64,000 bases of DNA from Paenibacillus brevis (GTDB taxonomy: Bacteria > Bacillota > Bacilli > Paenibacillales > Paenibacillaceae): NCBI RefSeq assembly GCF_018919145.1, contig NZ_JAHLQJ010000003.1, forward strand, positions 248,001 through 312,000, given 5' to 3'. Within the stretch, counting starts at the first letter, position 1. Each line of letters opens with the position of its first letter. The notes under the pieces are model-generated. The model searched no databases and had not been told where the DNA came from. It saw only the letters and a list, made by a program, of their open reading frames with translations. Of the stretch, positions 8,593 through 18,600 are shown piece by piece. The position numbers and the translations under genes are program-made.

Positions 8593-9594
8593 ATGACTTA
8601 TCGCGTGGCTATCATTGGAGCCGGGAAAATCGCCCACGCTCATCTGGAGGCAATGAGCAAGCTTGCTAAGCTGCAGCCATGTTCTATTGCGGATGTGCAA
8701 CAGGAGCGTTCAGATGCGCTCGCTTCGGCGAACGGCCTTTCCTCCTACTCTGATTATAAGGAGATGATCCTTCGGGAGAAGCCGGACATCGTCATTGTCA
8801 CCCTGCCTCATCATTTACATAAGAAGGCAGCGCAGTTTGCTGCGGAGCAGGGATGTCATATTCTTCTGGAGAAGCCCATGGCCCTGAACACGCAGGAATG
8901 CGATGATATCATCTCTACTGTCCAAACAAATGATGTCAGGTTAATGGTAGGTCATACCCAGCACTATATCAGTCATAATCTGGAGGCCAGGCGCTGGATT
9001 CGAAGCGGACGTCTTGGCAGACTCATTATGATCAACGACAGGCGACATCAGCAGTATGATCTGCCGGGAAGGCCGGATTGGTTCTTTGAGAAGTCCAAGG
9101 CCGGTGGAGGAATTTTGATGAATCTGGGCTCTCATACCATCGATAAAATTCAATGGTTAACCGACAGCTGCGTGACCCGGCTAACAGCTAGCGTCGAGTA
9201 TGAGCAAACACGGGGGGATGTGGAAGGAGGTGGGTGCGCCTTTCTTCATACGTCTGCAGGCATTCCGGCGACCCTGTCATTATCGGGTTATCCGGGAGCG
9301 ATCGTCGACGAGACAGAATTACTGTTTACTCGCGGAAGCATGATGCTGCGGACTGGCATCGGCTTATGGGTTAGCGAGGGAGCGGATTACCGTGAAGTGC
9401 CGGTGGAGGAACAGGTGAACCCTTTTGTAGGTCAATTCGAGGATCTTCTAGGCGCCATAGAAGAGAAGCGGGAGCCGCATTGCTCATTGGAATATTCCCG
9501 CAGCGTTGTGGCCGCGGTGGAGGGCCTATACCTCTCACATCAGCAGGGAGCGGAAATTACCGTGAATCAGCGAGGCTGCACCCATGCCAGCTAG
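8593..9594 (+). CDS. Gfo/Idh/MocA family oxidoreductase
   Basis: This 333-aa protein begins MTYRVAIIGAGKIAHAHLEAM, a nucleotide-binding beta-alpha-beta turn, and carries the family EKP signature (LLEKPMALN, about residue 97). The C-terminal half is the mixed-sheet substrate domain (GGGILMNLGSHTIDKIQWL). Family enzymes oxidise or reduce sugars, sugar acids, inositols or amino sugars with NAD(P). The ATG at 8593 sits 6-7 bp after AGGGAGGTGATC; an in-frame GTG at 8584 lies within that ribosome site and is less likely. It is the first gene of the GlcNAc-type operon and overlaps the next oxidoreductase by 11 bp. The substrate is unknown; an oxidised or anhydro sugar from the polysaccharide is plausible. 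Confidence 0.85.
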   Translation: MTYRVAIIGAGKIAHAHLEAMSKLAKLQPCSIADVQQERSDALASANGLSSYSDYKEMILREKPDIVIVTLPHHLHKKAAQFAAEQGCHILLEKPMALNTQECDDIISTVQTNDVRLMVGHTQHYISHNLEARRWIRSGRLGRLIMINDRRHQQYDLPGRPDWFFEKSKAGGGILMNLGSHTIDKIQWLTDSCVTRLTASVEYEQTRGDVEGGGCAFLHTSAGIPATLSLSGYPGAIVDETELLFTRGSMMLRTGIGLWVSEGADYREVPVEEQVNPFVGQFEDLLGAIEEKREPHCSLEYSRSVVAAVEGLYLSHQQGAEITVNQRGCTHAS

Positions 9595-10540
9595 TAGTAG
9601 TGCTGCGATATCAACCGGTAAGCCGCTGCGCATCGGAATGATCGGGCTGGACAATCCGCGAGTGGTCTCCTTCGCCAAGCTGCTTCATAACAAAGGTGAA
9701 CCCAATTATATCGGCGGGGCGCGATTGACGGCGGCCTATCCGGGCATTCCTTCACTGGATTTCTCTCTGAGTGCCAACCGGCTGGATGGGTATGTTGAAG
9801 AACTGCGAGACCGGCAAAGGGTAACTATGCTGAGTTCACTGGAAGAGGTCGCAGAGAAATGTGATGCCTGGATGCTTGAGGCTGTGGATGGCAGGACACG
9901 TGTTGCTTTGTTCGCACAGATGGTTCCTTATGGCAAGCCTATTTTTGTCGACAAGCCCTTTGCCCTGGATTCGTCCACCGCGGAAGAGATGATCAGACTA
10001 GCAGCAGTTTATGGAACTCCCTGGATGAGCTGTTCCGCTCTCAGGTATGCGGTGGGGCTGACCTCGGGACTACGATCAGGCAATGGAGAGAGGCTTTGCG
10101 GGGCTGATTTTTACGGTCCGATGGGGCTTGAACCTACTCAAGCAGGCTATTTCTGGTATGGCATCCATACCGCAGAGATGTTGTTCCGGGCTCTGGGCCC
10201 TGATTGTACGGAGGTTCATGCGGTAAGAACGGCCGAACACGATGTTGTGACCGGAGTATGGCGAGACGGAAGAATAGGAGCTATTCGCGGCAACCGAACG
10301 GGCAATGAGGCATTTGGAGGGGTATTGCATTGGACGTCATTTTCGCAGCCGTTTGAGGTCAAGGATGAGACGGATAAGCCTTACCTGGCCAGCTTGCTGG
10401 AGGCGGTGGTCTCCTTTCTGGCAACGGGCCAATCTCCCATCGATCTCGAGGAGACACTGGCGATTATGCGCTTTTTGGAGGCGGCAAACCTCAGTCTTGC
10501 CCAGAAAACCACCATTAAGCTGCGCAGGCCTATTCTTTAA
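9584..10540 (+). CDS. Divergent Gfo/Idh/MocA-like protein
   Basis: This 318-aa protein has the same overall plan as its upstream partner but with weakened signatures. The expected nucleotide loop reads IGMIGLDNPRV (residues 17-27) rather than G-x-G-x-x-G, and the usual EKP is DKP in FVDKPFALDS. ATG at 9584 overlaps the previous gene by 11 bp, indicating coupled translation. It may have an altered cofactor mode or act as a partner subunit of the 8593 protein; both are inference. A GH3 hexosaminidase follows after 56 bp. The loss of canonical residues should be checked by structure prediction before assuming dehydrogenase activity. Confidence 0.72.
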   Translation: MPASSSAAISTGKPLRIGMIGLDNPRVVSFAKLLHNKGEPNYIGGARLTAAYPGIPSLDFSLSANRLDGYVEELRDRQRVTMLSSLEEVAEKCDAWMLEAVDGRTRVALFAQMVPYGKPIFVDKPFALDSSTAEEMIRLAAVYGTPWMSCSALRYAVGLTSGLRSGNGERLCGADFYGPMGLEPTQAGYFWYGIHTAEMLFRALGPDCTEVHAVRTAEHDVVTGVWRDGRIGAIRGNRTGNEAFGGVLHWTSFSQPFEVKDETDKPYLASLLEAVVSFLATGQSPIDLEETLAIMRFLEAANLSLAQKTTIKLRRPIL

Positions 10541-10596
10541 ATGGATGGATTTGGATCACAACACTTCCAAGACGAGAGGAAAAGGAACGAATACCC

Positions 10597-12147
10597 ATGA
10601 CAAATTCTACAGAACACATAAGAACACAGGAGCGGGAGCGGCTGCGAGCAATGGTGAAGGCCATGTGCTGCATCGGTTATCCCGGCTTGCAGCCAGGACA
10701 AGAGACGAGCCGGCGACTGGGTGAGGGTGGATATGGTGCGCTCGGGTTATTCCCTCACAACATCCTGTCTGAACAGCAGCTTCAGGGGGCTTGTACTGAG
10801 TTGAGGCCGAGCGGGCAGGCATCTGACCGTGATGTCCCGTTATTATCCATTGATGAGGAGGGGGGCTCGCTATCCAATCTGCTGGCGTTCTATCCCTCGT
10901 TGCCTGGTAATCGGGCGATCGGGCTGGGAGAGGACCCGGAGCTGGCTTACGACAGTGGCTGGCTGATTGGCAGCCAGTTGCATCGGCTCGGAATCCCGAT
11001 GGATTGGGCCCCCGTCCTTGATGTAAATTCTAATCCGTTGAATCCGGTGATCGGGGTTCGCTCCTTCGGCGAAGACCCTCAGCTCGTGGCCGATTACGGC
11101 AAAGCCTTTATCCGGGGGATGCGCCGAGCAGGCATCTTGACGACGGCCAAGCATTTCCCCGGACACGGCGATGTGGACGCGGATTCGCACAAGCAATTGC
11201 CTTCCAGCCAGGCCACGCTGGATGACCTGCTCGCCGAAGCGCTAGTCCCCTTCATTGCAGCGATCAGCGAAGAGATTGATGCCATCATGGTTGCCCATGT
11301 GGCCTATCCTAACATTGCCGAATCGGATGGTCTGCCGGCTTCCTTGTCTCCCTTTCTAGTCAATGGCATTTTGCGGGAGCGCCTGGGTTATAACGGGGTG
11401 ATCTGCACAGACGATATTGAAATGCATGCGATTCAGAACTTGTATTCCCCTGAAGAGGCTGGCGTTCTGGCCGTACTGGCAGGGAATGATCAAATCCTGA
11501 TGTGCCACACCCCGGAATATCAGGAGCGTGTTGTTGAAGGCATCGTCACGGCGATTGAAGCCGGACGTTTGTCGGAAGAGCGAATCGATGCTTCGCTGGA
11601 GCGCCTTGGCCGTCTTCACGACAAGAGCCGCGAGCTGGCAGCCGCCGCTGATCCCATCCCCTACGAAGCATGGGGAGAGATGGCGCGAAGCATTGCTGAA
11701 CGCTCGATCCGGGTCGAACGCGACCCTCGCCATTTGCTGAAGCTAAGATCAGAATTGCGATACTTGCTCGTGCTGCCGGTCCAGGAGCGGCTTACGCAAG
11801 CGGATAGTACGGGTGGGAGGGCGATCACCCTTGCGGACCTGCTAGATCCCTGCTTGCCTCAACTGGAGACCGTCAACATTGATTTGCAGCCTACTCCTGA
11901 AGACATAGCCCAGGTGGCAGCCAAGCTGCAGCAGGTGGATGTGGTGCTGCTAGGCACCATTAATGCTCACAGGTTCACCAGTCAGTTAGAACTGGCGTTG
12001 CTTTGTGCACGGGAGCGAGACACGGTCTTTCTGGTCCTGCGCAATCCTTATGATCAGGACGTACTGCCCGAGCAAGGTTCAGTCGTCCTGCTGTGCAGCA
12101 CCTCAGATGTGACCATGGAGGCGTTCGTGAACCTGTATACGGAATAA
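10597..12147 (+). CDS. Family GH3 beta-N-acetylglucosaminidase (NagZ-like), cytoplasmic
   Basis: This 516-aa protein carries the NagZ-type signature KHFPGHGDVDADSH (residues 185-198), whose Asp/His dyad acts as general acid/base in Bacillus NagZ, and the nucleophile region CTDDIEMHA (D272). Earlier motifs SIDEEGG and DWAPVLDVNSNP are also typical GH3. It would remove beta-linked GlcNAc by a two-step mechanism (or phosphorolysis in some NagZ relatives). There is no signal peptide, so imported fragments are the likely substrate. A C-terminal region after about residue 340 (YLLVLPVQERL onward) resembles the second alpha/beta domain of Bacillus-type GH3 NAGases. With the GH20 gene this gives two different GlcNAc-removing enzymes in one locus. 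Confidence 0.88.
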   Translation: MTNSTEHIRTQERERLRAMVKAMCCIGYPGLQPGQETSRRLGEGGYGALGLFPHNILSEQQLQGACTELRPSGQASDRDVPLLSIDEEGGSLSNLLAFYPSLPGNRAIGLGEDPELAYDSGWLIGSQLHRLGIPMDWAPVLDVNSNPLNPVIGVRSFGEDPQLVADYGKAFIRGMRRAGILTTAKHFPGHGDVDADSHKQLPSSQATLDDLLAEALVPFIAAISEEIDAIMVAHVAYPNIAESDGLPASLSPFLVNGILRERLGYNGVICTDDIEMHAIQNLYSPEEAGVLAVLAGNDQILMCHTPEYQERVVEGIVTAIEAGRLSEERIDASLERLGRLHDKSRELAAAADPIPYEAWGEMARSIAERSIRVERDPRHLLKLRSELRYLLVLPVQERLTQADSTGGRAITLADLLDPCLPQLETVNIDLQPTPEDIAQVAAKLQQVDVVLLGTINAHRFTSQLELALLCARERDTVFLVLRNPYDQDVLPEQGSVVLLCSTSDVTMEAFVNLYTE

Positions 12148-12178
12148 GGCACATTTATGTAAGACTGGAGGATGAACC

Positions 12179-13084
12179 ATGGGGTTGTTTCGTCTAAGAT
12201 GGCACAGAAGCAAGTATCTGCTCCTGCTGTTTTTACCGGCACTTGTGTATTACGTTCTATTCAAATACGTGCCCATGTTCGGAATTTTGATCTCATTTAA
12301 GGACTACAATCCCTTTCAGGGGGTATGGCAGAGCGAATGGGTAGGGTTGAAGCACTATGCTCTGTTTTTTAACAGTCCGGATTCTTTCAAGCTGATCAAG
12401 AATACGATTTTGCTGGGCGTCTACAAGCTTGTTTTCAGCTTTCCCGCACCTGTCATTTTGGCCTTGCTCTTAAATGAGGTTCGTGTGGGAATGGTCAAGA
12501 AGCTGGCGCAGACCATCAGCTACTTGCCTCACTTTATTTCCAACGTGGTGGTTGTCAGCATGATGTTCTTGTTCCTGTCTCCGACAGGCGGCATTGTCAA
12601 CCAGGTGATTGAATGGCTAGGCTACGCCTCGGTCAATTTTATGCAAGACGAGAATTACTTCCGTTCGCTCTATATTATCTCTGAGATCTGGCAGCATGTG
12701 GGCTGGGATACTATTATTTATCTGGCGGCGCTGAGTGCCATTGATCCGCAACTGTATGAGGCGTCTACGGTAGACGGTGCCAATCGCTGGCATCAACTGT
12801 TGCATGTCACCTTGCCAGGCATCGCCCCGGCCATCGTCACTTTACTGATTCTCAATGTCGGCCATGTGCTGGATATCGGCTTTGAAAAGGTCCTGTTGAT
12901 GCAGAATCCTTCCATCTATTCAACAGCCGATGTGCTTAGCACCTATGTATTCCGTACAGGGATACAGGCGATGAACTATAGCTACGGTACCGCGATTGAT
13001 CTGTTCACCAGTGTCATTAATCTCATGTTCATCTTTACAGCGAACTGGATCAGCCGCAAAACGAGCGGGACGAGCCTGTGGTGA
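12179..13084 (+). CDS. ABC sugar transporter permease, LplB type
   Basis: This 301-aa protein has six predicted membrane segments (LLLLFLPALVYYVLF, then helices near residues 75, 110, 175, 215 and 275). The EAA loop that meets the ATPase is EASTVDGANRWHQLLHVTLPGI. Members of this CUT1 subgroup (LplB/YteP) import oligosaccharides from polysaccharide lyases such as rhamnogalacturonan fragments. The start has CTGGAGGATGAACC upstream. It is paired with the YtcP-like permease 19 bp downstream and a binding lipoprotein. There is no ATPase gene nearby, so a shared MsmX-type ATPase encoded elsewhere is expected. Confidence 0.9.
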   Translation: MGLFRLRWHRSKYLLLLFLPALVYYVLFKYVPMFGILISFKDYNPFQGVWQSEWVGLKHYALFFNSPDSFKLIKNTILLGVYKLVFSFPAPVILALLLNEVRVGMVKKLAQTISYLPHFISNVVVVSMMFLFLSPTGGIVNQVIEWLGYASVNFMQDENYFRSLYIISEIWQHVGWDTIIYLAALSAIDPQLYEASTVDGANRWHQLLHVTLPGIAPAIVTLLILNVGHVLDIGFEKVLLMQNPSIYSTADVLSTYVFRTGIQAMNYSYGTAIDLFTSVINLMFIFTANWISRKTSGTSLW

Positions 13085-13103
13085 GGAAAGGAGAGGACTT
13101 AGG

Positions 13104-13970
13104 ATGAAGCTCAAATTCAGCGCTTTTGATATTTTGCTATACCTCATCTTATGCGCCATTACGCTCTCGGCACTGTATCCCTTTATTTATATGATTGCCG
13201 TTTCATTGAGTGGAACGGTGCCTGTTTTGAAGGGGGAGGTATTTCTATGGCCCAAGCAATTTAATCTCAACACGTATGCCGCAGTATTTGATAATCCTGC
13301 GATAGGTCGGGCTTACCTCAATACGATCCTGTACACCGTGCTGGGGACGACCATTTCCTTGCTGATTACCGCTGCGGGAGCCTATTCGCTCTCCAAGCCT
13401 GAAATGCTATTCCGCAAAACCTTTATGGTGATGGTTGTCATTACGTTGTTCTTCAGCGGCGGCATGATTCCTACCTTCCTGGTTGTTCGCAGCTATGATC
13501 TGCTCGATACGATCTGGGCGATGGTGCTGCCGGGTGCCATCAGTACCTGGAACCTTATCGTTATGCGTACTTTCTTCTCGGCCATGCCGCAGGAGGTGGA
13601 GGAGTCAGGGAAGATCGACGGCCTGACCGAAATCGGCATTTTCTTCAGGCTGGTCCTACCGTTATCCAAGGCTATTTTGGCGACAATTGGACTCTTCTAC
13701 GGCGTTGCAATCTGGAATAATTTTTTCTCTGCACTGCTTTATTTGCGTGATGCCGACTTATTCCCGTTGCAAGTTATCGTTCGTAATATGGTGCTGCAGG
13801 GTGCAGGCGGCGCTAACGGTGCTTCCAATGTGGGAGGCGACAGTCTGATCGTGGATGAATCGCTGAAATATGCTACGATCATCGTGACCACCGTCCCTAT
13901 TCTCCTGGTCTACCCGTTTCTTCAGAAGCATTTTGCTAAAGGAGCGCTTATCGGGTCAGTCAAAGGATAA
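13104..13970 (+). CDS. ABC sugar transporter permease, YtcP/LplC type
   Basis: This 288-aa second permease has six hydrophobic segments and the EAA loop EVEESGKIDGLTEIGIFFRLVLPLSKA. The protein ends KGALIGSVKG, the usual CUT1 second-permease tail. ATG at 13104 follows AAGGAGAGGACTTAGG; the frame remains open upstream into the previous gene, but that extension has no ribosome site. It forms a heterodimer with the 12179 product. Co-location with the lyase at 15673 suggests the cargo is an oligosaccharide released outside the cell. Confidence 0.9.
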   Translation: MKLKFSAFDILLYLILCAITLSALYPFIYMIAVSLSGTVPVLKGEVFLWPKQFNLNTYAAVFDNPAIGRAYLNTILYTVLGTTISLLITAAGAYSLSKPEMLFRKTFMVMVVITLFFSGGMIPTFLVVRSYDLLDTIWAMVLPGAISTWNLIVMRTFFSAMPQEVEESGKIDGLTEIGIFFRLVLPLSKAILATIGLFYGVAIWNNFFSALLYLRDADLFPLQVIVRNMVLQGAGGANGASNVGGDSLIVDESLKYATIIVTTVPILLVYPFLQKHFAKGALIGSVKG

Positions 13971-14015
13971 CATACAAGGGAAAAATCTATCGTTCACAGA
14001 AAGTGAGGGACAACA

Positions 14016-15569
14016 ATGCAGAAGAAGTCAAGATTGGTGTTATCCGTTATGTTGGGGGTGAGTCTGTTGCTGGGAGCGTGCTCGAACAACAGCTCGGGAA
14101 CAACTTCCACCGCTCCTATCGAACAGGGGACGGGTGCCTCGAACGTATCACAGGGACTGGAGCAGCACACATTTACGTTTCTGAACTACAGCAATCCAAG
14201 CTGGCCTTATGATCAGAACTGGAAGGTGTGGCAGTACATTAAGGAAGCCACCGGTGTCACTCTGGATGTCCAGCTGCCGGCAGGTAATTTGCTGGAGGAT
14301 TCCTTAAGTCTGACCATTGCCTCCGGGGATATGCCCGATTTGATGTGGACGCAGTCCAAGGCTATTGCCGACAAATTCGGACAGCAAGGCGCGCTTGTGA
14401 ACATTCTGGATCATGTTGACGAAATGCCTAATTTCAAAGCATGGATGGAGAAATATCCTACAGAAACCCAGAACGTTCTCTCCGCTGACGGGAAGATGTA
14501 TGTGTTCCCAAATGAAGGCCTGGGCGAATCGAACCGACGTACCTGGATGTACCGCGAGGATGTGTTCAAGGAGCTTAATTTGAACCCTCCAGCTACATGG
14601 GATGAGCTCTATGAGACGCTGAAGAAGTTGAAGTCTGCTTATCCGGACAGCTATCCTCTGACTTTCCGCAGCGGTCTGCGCTATTTCTATGATTTTGGAG
14701 CAGGCTTCAATGTACCTGCTCCGGTCGAAGTAACCAAGGCAAGCATCTATCTAGATACCGCGACGAGCGAGTGGAAGTACGCACCGATTCAGCAAGAGTA
14801 TAAGGACCTGCTTACCTACTTCAACAAGTTCTACCAGGAGGGACTGATCCCTAAAGATTTCCTGACCATTGATACTAAGATGTGGCAGGATATCGTATCC
14901 ACGAATCGCGCATTCATCACCCTTGATTATATGGGACGCATCGATTTCTACAACACTGCACTTCGTCCGGATAATCCGGAGTTCTCGATGCAATTTATGG
15001 CGCCTCCGGCCGGTCCGGGAGGAGTGCAGCGTAATGCCTACACAGCAACGATGGAGGAAGGATTTATGATCTCTTCCAAGACTCCGAAGATTAAGGAAAT
15101 CGTCAAATTTATTGACTTCTTCTACTCGGAAGAAGGACGCAAGCTTGCCAGTTGGGGAGTAGAAGGCGAGACCTATAACGGGAATGCCTTTATTGAGAAG
15201 TATGCGGATATCACTGATTTGCGCAAGAAGACGGGCTTGTCTACGGACGGTACGTACACTTGGTTCGATTTTGACGCCCATATTGCGGTTTCCTCCCCGG
15301 AATATAAAGCAGCTTATGAACAATCGCCTAAATATGATGGCGAAAAGCAGGCATTGCTGGCCTTTACCTCGGAGGAGCAGCAAATTCTCAATACCCAGGG
15401 AGATTCGCTGAATAGCCATCGAGACGAGAATTTCGCCAAATTTATTATGGGAAGTCGCAGCTTTGACGATTGGGACAAATTCGTGGAAGAGCAAAGGAAG
15501 CTGGGATATGAGCAGATTCTGGATATTTATAAGAAAGCAGATGAACGTGCAAAGGCCGCTGTGAAATAA
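14016..15569 (+). CDS. Sugar-binding lipoprotein of the LplA-type ABC importer
   Basis: This 517-aa protein has a lipoprotein signal peptide with lipobox LLGAC (Cys at about residue 22) and a low-complexity Ser/Thr linker, then a type 1 extracellular solute-binding fold (FLNYSNPSWPYDQNW; SGDMPDLMW). Its length, larger than MalE-type proteins, matches LplA-type binding proteins for polysaccharide-lyase products. The start has GTGAGGG upstream. It would be anchored on the outer face of the membrane and deliver oligosaccharides to the two permeases just upstream. A terminator-like hairpin separates it from the lyase gene. Confidence 0.9.
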   Translation: MQKKSRLVLSVMLGVSLLLGACSNNSSGTTSTAPIEQGTGASNVSQGLEQHTFTFLNYSNPSWPYDQNWKVWQYIKEATGVTLDVQLPAGNLLEDSLSLTIASGDMPDLMWTQSKAIADKFGQQGALVNILDHVDEMPNFKAWMEKYPTETQNVLSADGKMYVFPNEGLGESNRRTWMYREDVFKELNLNPPATWDELYETLKKLKSAYPDSYPLTFRSGLRYFYDFGAGFNVPAPVEVTKASIYLDTATSEWKYAPIQQEYKDLLTYFNKFYQEGLIPKDFLTIDTKMWQDIVSTNRAFITLDYMGRIDFYNTALRPDNPEFSMQFMAPPAGPGGVQRNAYTATMEEGFMISSKTPKIKEIVKFIDFFYSEEGRKLASWGVEGETYNGNAFIEKYADITDLRKKTGLSTDGTYTWFDFDAHIAVSSPEYKAAYEQSPKYDGEKQALLAFTSEEQQILNTQGDSLNSHRDENFAKFIMGSRSFDDWDKFVEEQRKLGYEQILDIYKKADERAKAAVK

Positions 15570-15606
15570 AAACAAGCTTACCGTGCAGTAGAGGTTCGTC
15601 GAATAC

Positions 15607-15640
15607 AGCAAGTCCTGTTCATGGATCAGCAGGGCTTGCT
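15607..15640 (+). terminator. Hairpin between binding-protein and lyase genes
   Basis: AGCAAGTCCTG (15607-15617) pairs with CAGGGCTTGCT (15630-15640) with one G-U pair and a 12-nt loop, followed by the short T-rich TATTTCC. This may be a partial terminator that ends the importer transcript or lowers read-through into the lyase gene at 15673. Confidence 0.5.
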
Positions 15641-15672
15641 TATTTCCACATCGAAGAGGGAGGAAGGAACAC

Positions 15673-18600
15673 ATGGTTATGAACAGATTGAACCGGCAAA
15701 TAGCGGCAGTCATCGCCGCGCTCCTGTTCGTTATGAGCGTTCAAGCCTCTATATTTGCGAATGGCGCAGAAGCCGCAAATACACCTGTAGCTGTACCGTA
15801 TACCTTGCCGTTAAACGATATGGATTCAGCGAGCAACTCGACCGGCGATACGATTGGTACAGCCGGCGTTGCCCTGGTTGCCAATTCAGACCCGGCTTAT
15901 ATCAAGGAAGGCACAGGCTCCAAGAAGTGGCTTCTGGCCATTAATCCAGATGCAACTAATCCTGATGCTTACATGGCAGGAGCGGCTCTCATCTATACGA
16001 AGCTGGCACCAAACGTTGATCTTAACGGTTACAGTAAGCTTAAATTCTGGGCATATAATGTGAAGGCCCGTACCGGCGATCAGGCGGACAAGCCGATTCA
16101 GCTCCGGTTCTTCATGAAGGGAGATAGCGAATACTATTATTACCGGCTCCCGCTGGACTGGACCGGGTGGCAAGAGATTGAAATTCCCTTGGATGTAGTG
16201 AAGACGCAGAAGAGTTCGGCGAGCGTCAAGGCGTGGGGAGCGCTGGACTACGTCCGCTTTGATCAGGCGGGGGTTGGAGGTACTACGCTAGACCCCGAGT
16301 TAATGATGTATCTGGATGGTATCCGGCTAACCGGAGACGGTGAACTGTATCCGGTCACCGCGGACAAGTCCTCCGGTGAATACGTCAATCAAGTCACGGT
16401 CACTCTGTCGAGCCAGACGAAGCCTTCTTCCCTGGCGAAGATCTATTACCAAAGAGAGGGGATCGATACCAGCTATCAGCTCTACACAGGGCCTATCGTG
16501 TTGAACTCGGATACTATCCTGACTACGAAGGTCTCACTTCAAGATGTGGATAGCGCGGAATCGACATTCTACTATACTTTTGTTTACCGTGATGTAGTGA
16601 AGAATGTCACCGCTAGTCCGGCTGCCGGGACTTATGCCGAACCCAAACAAGTTACGTTAAGCTCGGCTACGGTTGGCGCGGCAGTCTATTATCAAGTCGA
16701 AGGAGTAGATACGGCTTATCGGCTCTATACGGAGCCGATAACTGTAGGCAGTTCGCAGACGATTCTGACCAGGGCAGAACTGGACGGGAAAAGTAGTGAA
16801 GAGATCAGGCACACTTACCATATAGACCACTCCGGAGGTTCCAGTATATCTGTCAGCGACACGGAGACCTTCAGTGGGTGGACCAATACAAGGGCAGTGC
16901 CGGAACCTGCTGTGCTGGGAAGCTTTGCCGGCCAGTGGCAGGACCCGACCTTGCCCATTGATATTACGGATATTACGGGAGCCCTCTGGACAGGCAATGA
17001 CCAGATTGAATTCTGGCTGTATTCCGAGACGGCCTCGGGCAAGAAAATCTACTTTATCATGAGCGCGCCGGATGACAGTATTCCAGGTAATGAATATTTT
17101 ATGAGCTCGTTTTTCGTAGATTGGCAGGGTTGGAAGAAGATTGAACTGCCATTTCATCAATTTTTGAATTCTAACGGAAGTGCTGATTTGGAGAATATTC
17201 AGAAGTTGATTATCCATCCCCGTTGGTATAATTCAGATCCTGCCCCTCATCCAGACGATAAGCTATACTTCGACGGTCTGGCATTAACCAAGAATTCCAT
17301 CGAGCCGTCCATCCGTTCGATTGATAAGAAGGTAGTCTCGGACAGCGTGGTTCAATATCCCTTCTCTTTCAAAAATATAGGCGTTTCAGACACCGGTTAT
17401 GAACTTACGCTAAGCACGGCATTCGGACCGGGTTACGAGGTGAGCCTTCCGACTGTAACGCCTGTGGTTGCGGTGGGAGCCGAGACTGAGGTTACCGTCC
17501 AGGTGACGGTACCTGCATCTGCCGAGACCGGCGAGATGCGGCGGGGAGTGCTGAATATCCGTCCGCTGCAAGGAGGCAAGGCAACGACCATTGAGTTAAA
17601 TCTAACAGTAGGAGTGCCACGAATGATAATGAAGCAGCATCCCTATGTCATGGTCTCTCGGGAGCAGCTAAATGAGGCCAGAGCCAAGATAGCTAACTAT
17701 GATTGGGCTAACGATTATGTAGATGCCATTCGTCTTAAGGCAGATGAATGGGTGAATAGAACGATGCACTATCCAGCCAAGCCAGCCGGCGAAAGTACGT
17801 TGTACGTATGCGGAGACACACCGCTAGTATTCAACTATGACAAGCCACATGAGCATCTATGCCCGGTAGACGGGGAGTGGCATACCGGCGATGATCTGGA
17901 CGCAGGGTGGAGGTTCACTGCCCATACGGTGAATATTGAAGCTGCCCGTAATCTCTCGCTGGTCTACGCTCTAACTGGTGAAGAGAAGTATGCGGAGAAG
18001 GCCAAGGAAATTCTGTTGAAGTATGCAGCCTTATACCCGAGCTATCCGCTACAGCCGCTAAATGGCAAGATTTATTATCAATCACTGGATGAAGCCGTGC
18101 AGATCATCTCTCTTGTACACGCCTATGACCTGATCGAGCCTAGTGGTTTACTCAGCGATGCTGAGAAATATGACATAGAGCAGAATTTATTGCTGGCCTC
18201 TGCCAAGACCTTGCAAATCTATGATACCGGAAAATCCAATTGGCAGACCTGGCATAACGCAGCGATAGGCTCGATTGGAGCGCTGTTGGAGGATGAGGAC
18301 TTAATTGAATTCTCTGTGAATGGGCGCAGCGGGTTTAACTTCCAGATGAACCATAGCGTACTGACCGATGGATTCTGGTACGAGGGAGCGATTGGCTACC
18401 ATTTCTATGCCCAATCTGCCCTGTATCATCATGCACAAGCTCTGCAAGGCACGGAATACGACTTGTTTGCTAGTCCGAACTTCAAGAAGATGTATGATGT
18501 TACGCTTCAATATGCCTTTCCCGACCTGGGGATTATTAACGGCAACGATTCGGGGAAATATCCGACCAGCCTGGCAGCGCCGGGCCGAGTGGTACCGATG

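Noticed and set aside
14751..15713. 320-codon open frame on the minus strand opposite the LplA-type binding-protein gene
   Set aside because: It lies wholly antisense to a clear lipoprotein gene, has no ribosome site and its translation shows no known motif; it mirrors codon bias of the true gene.
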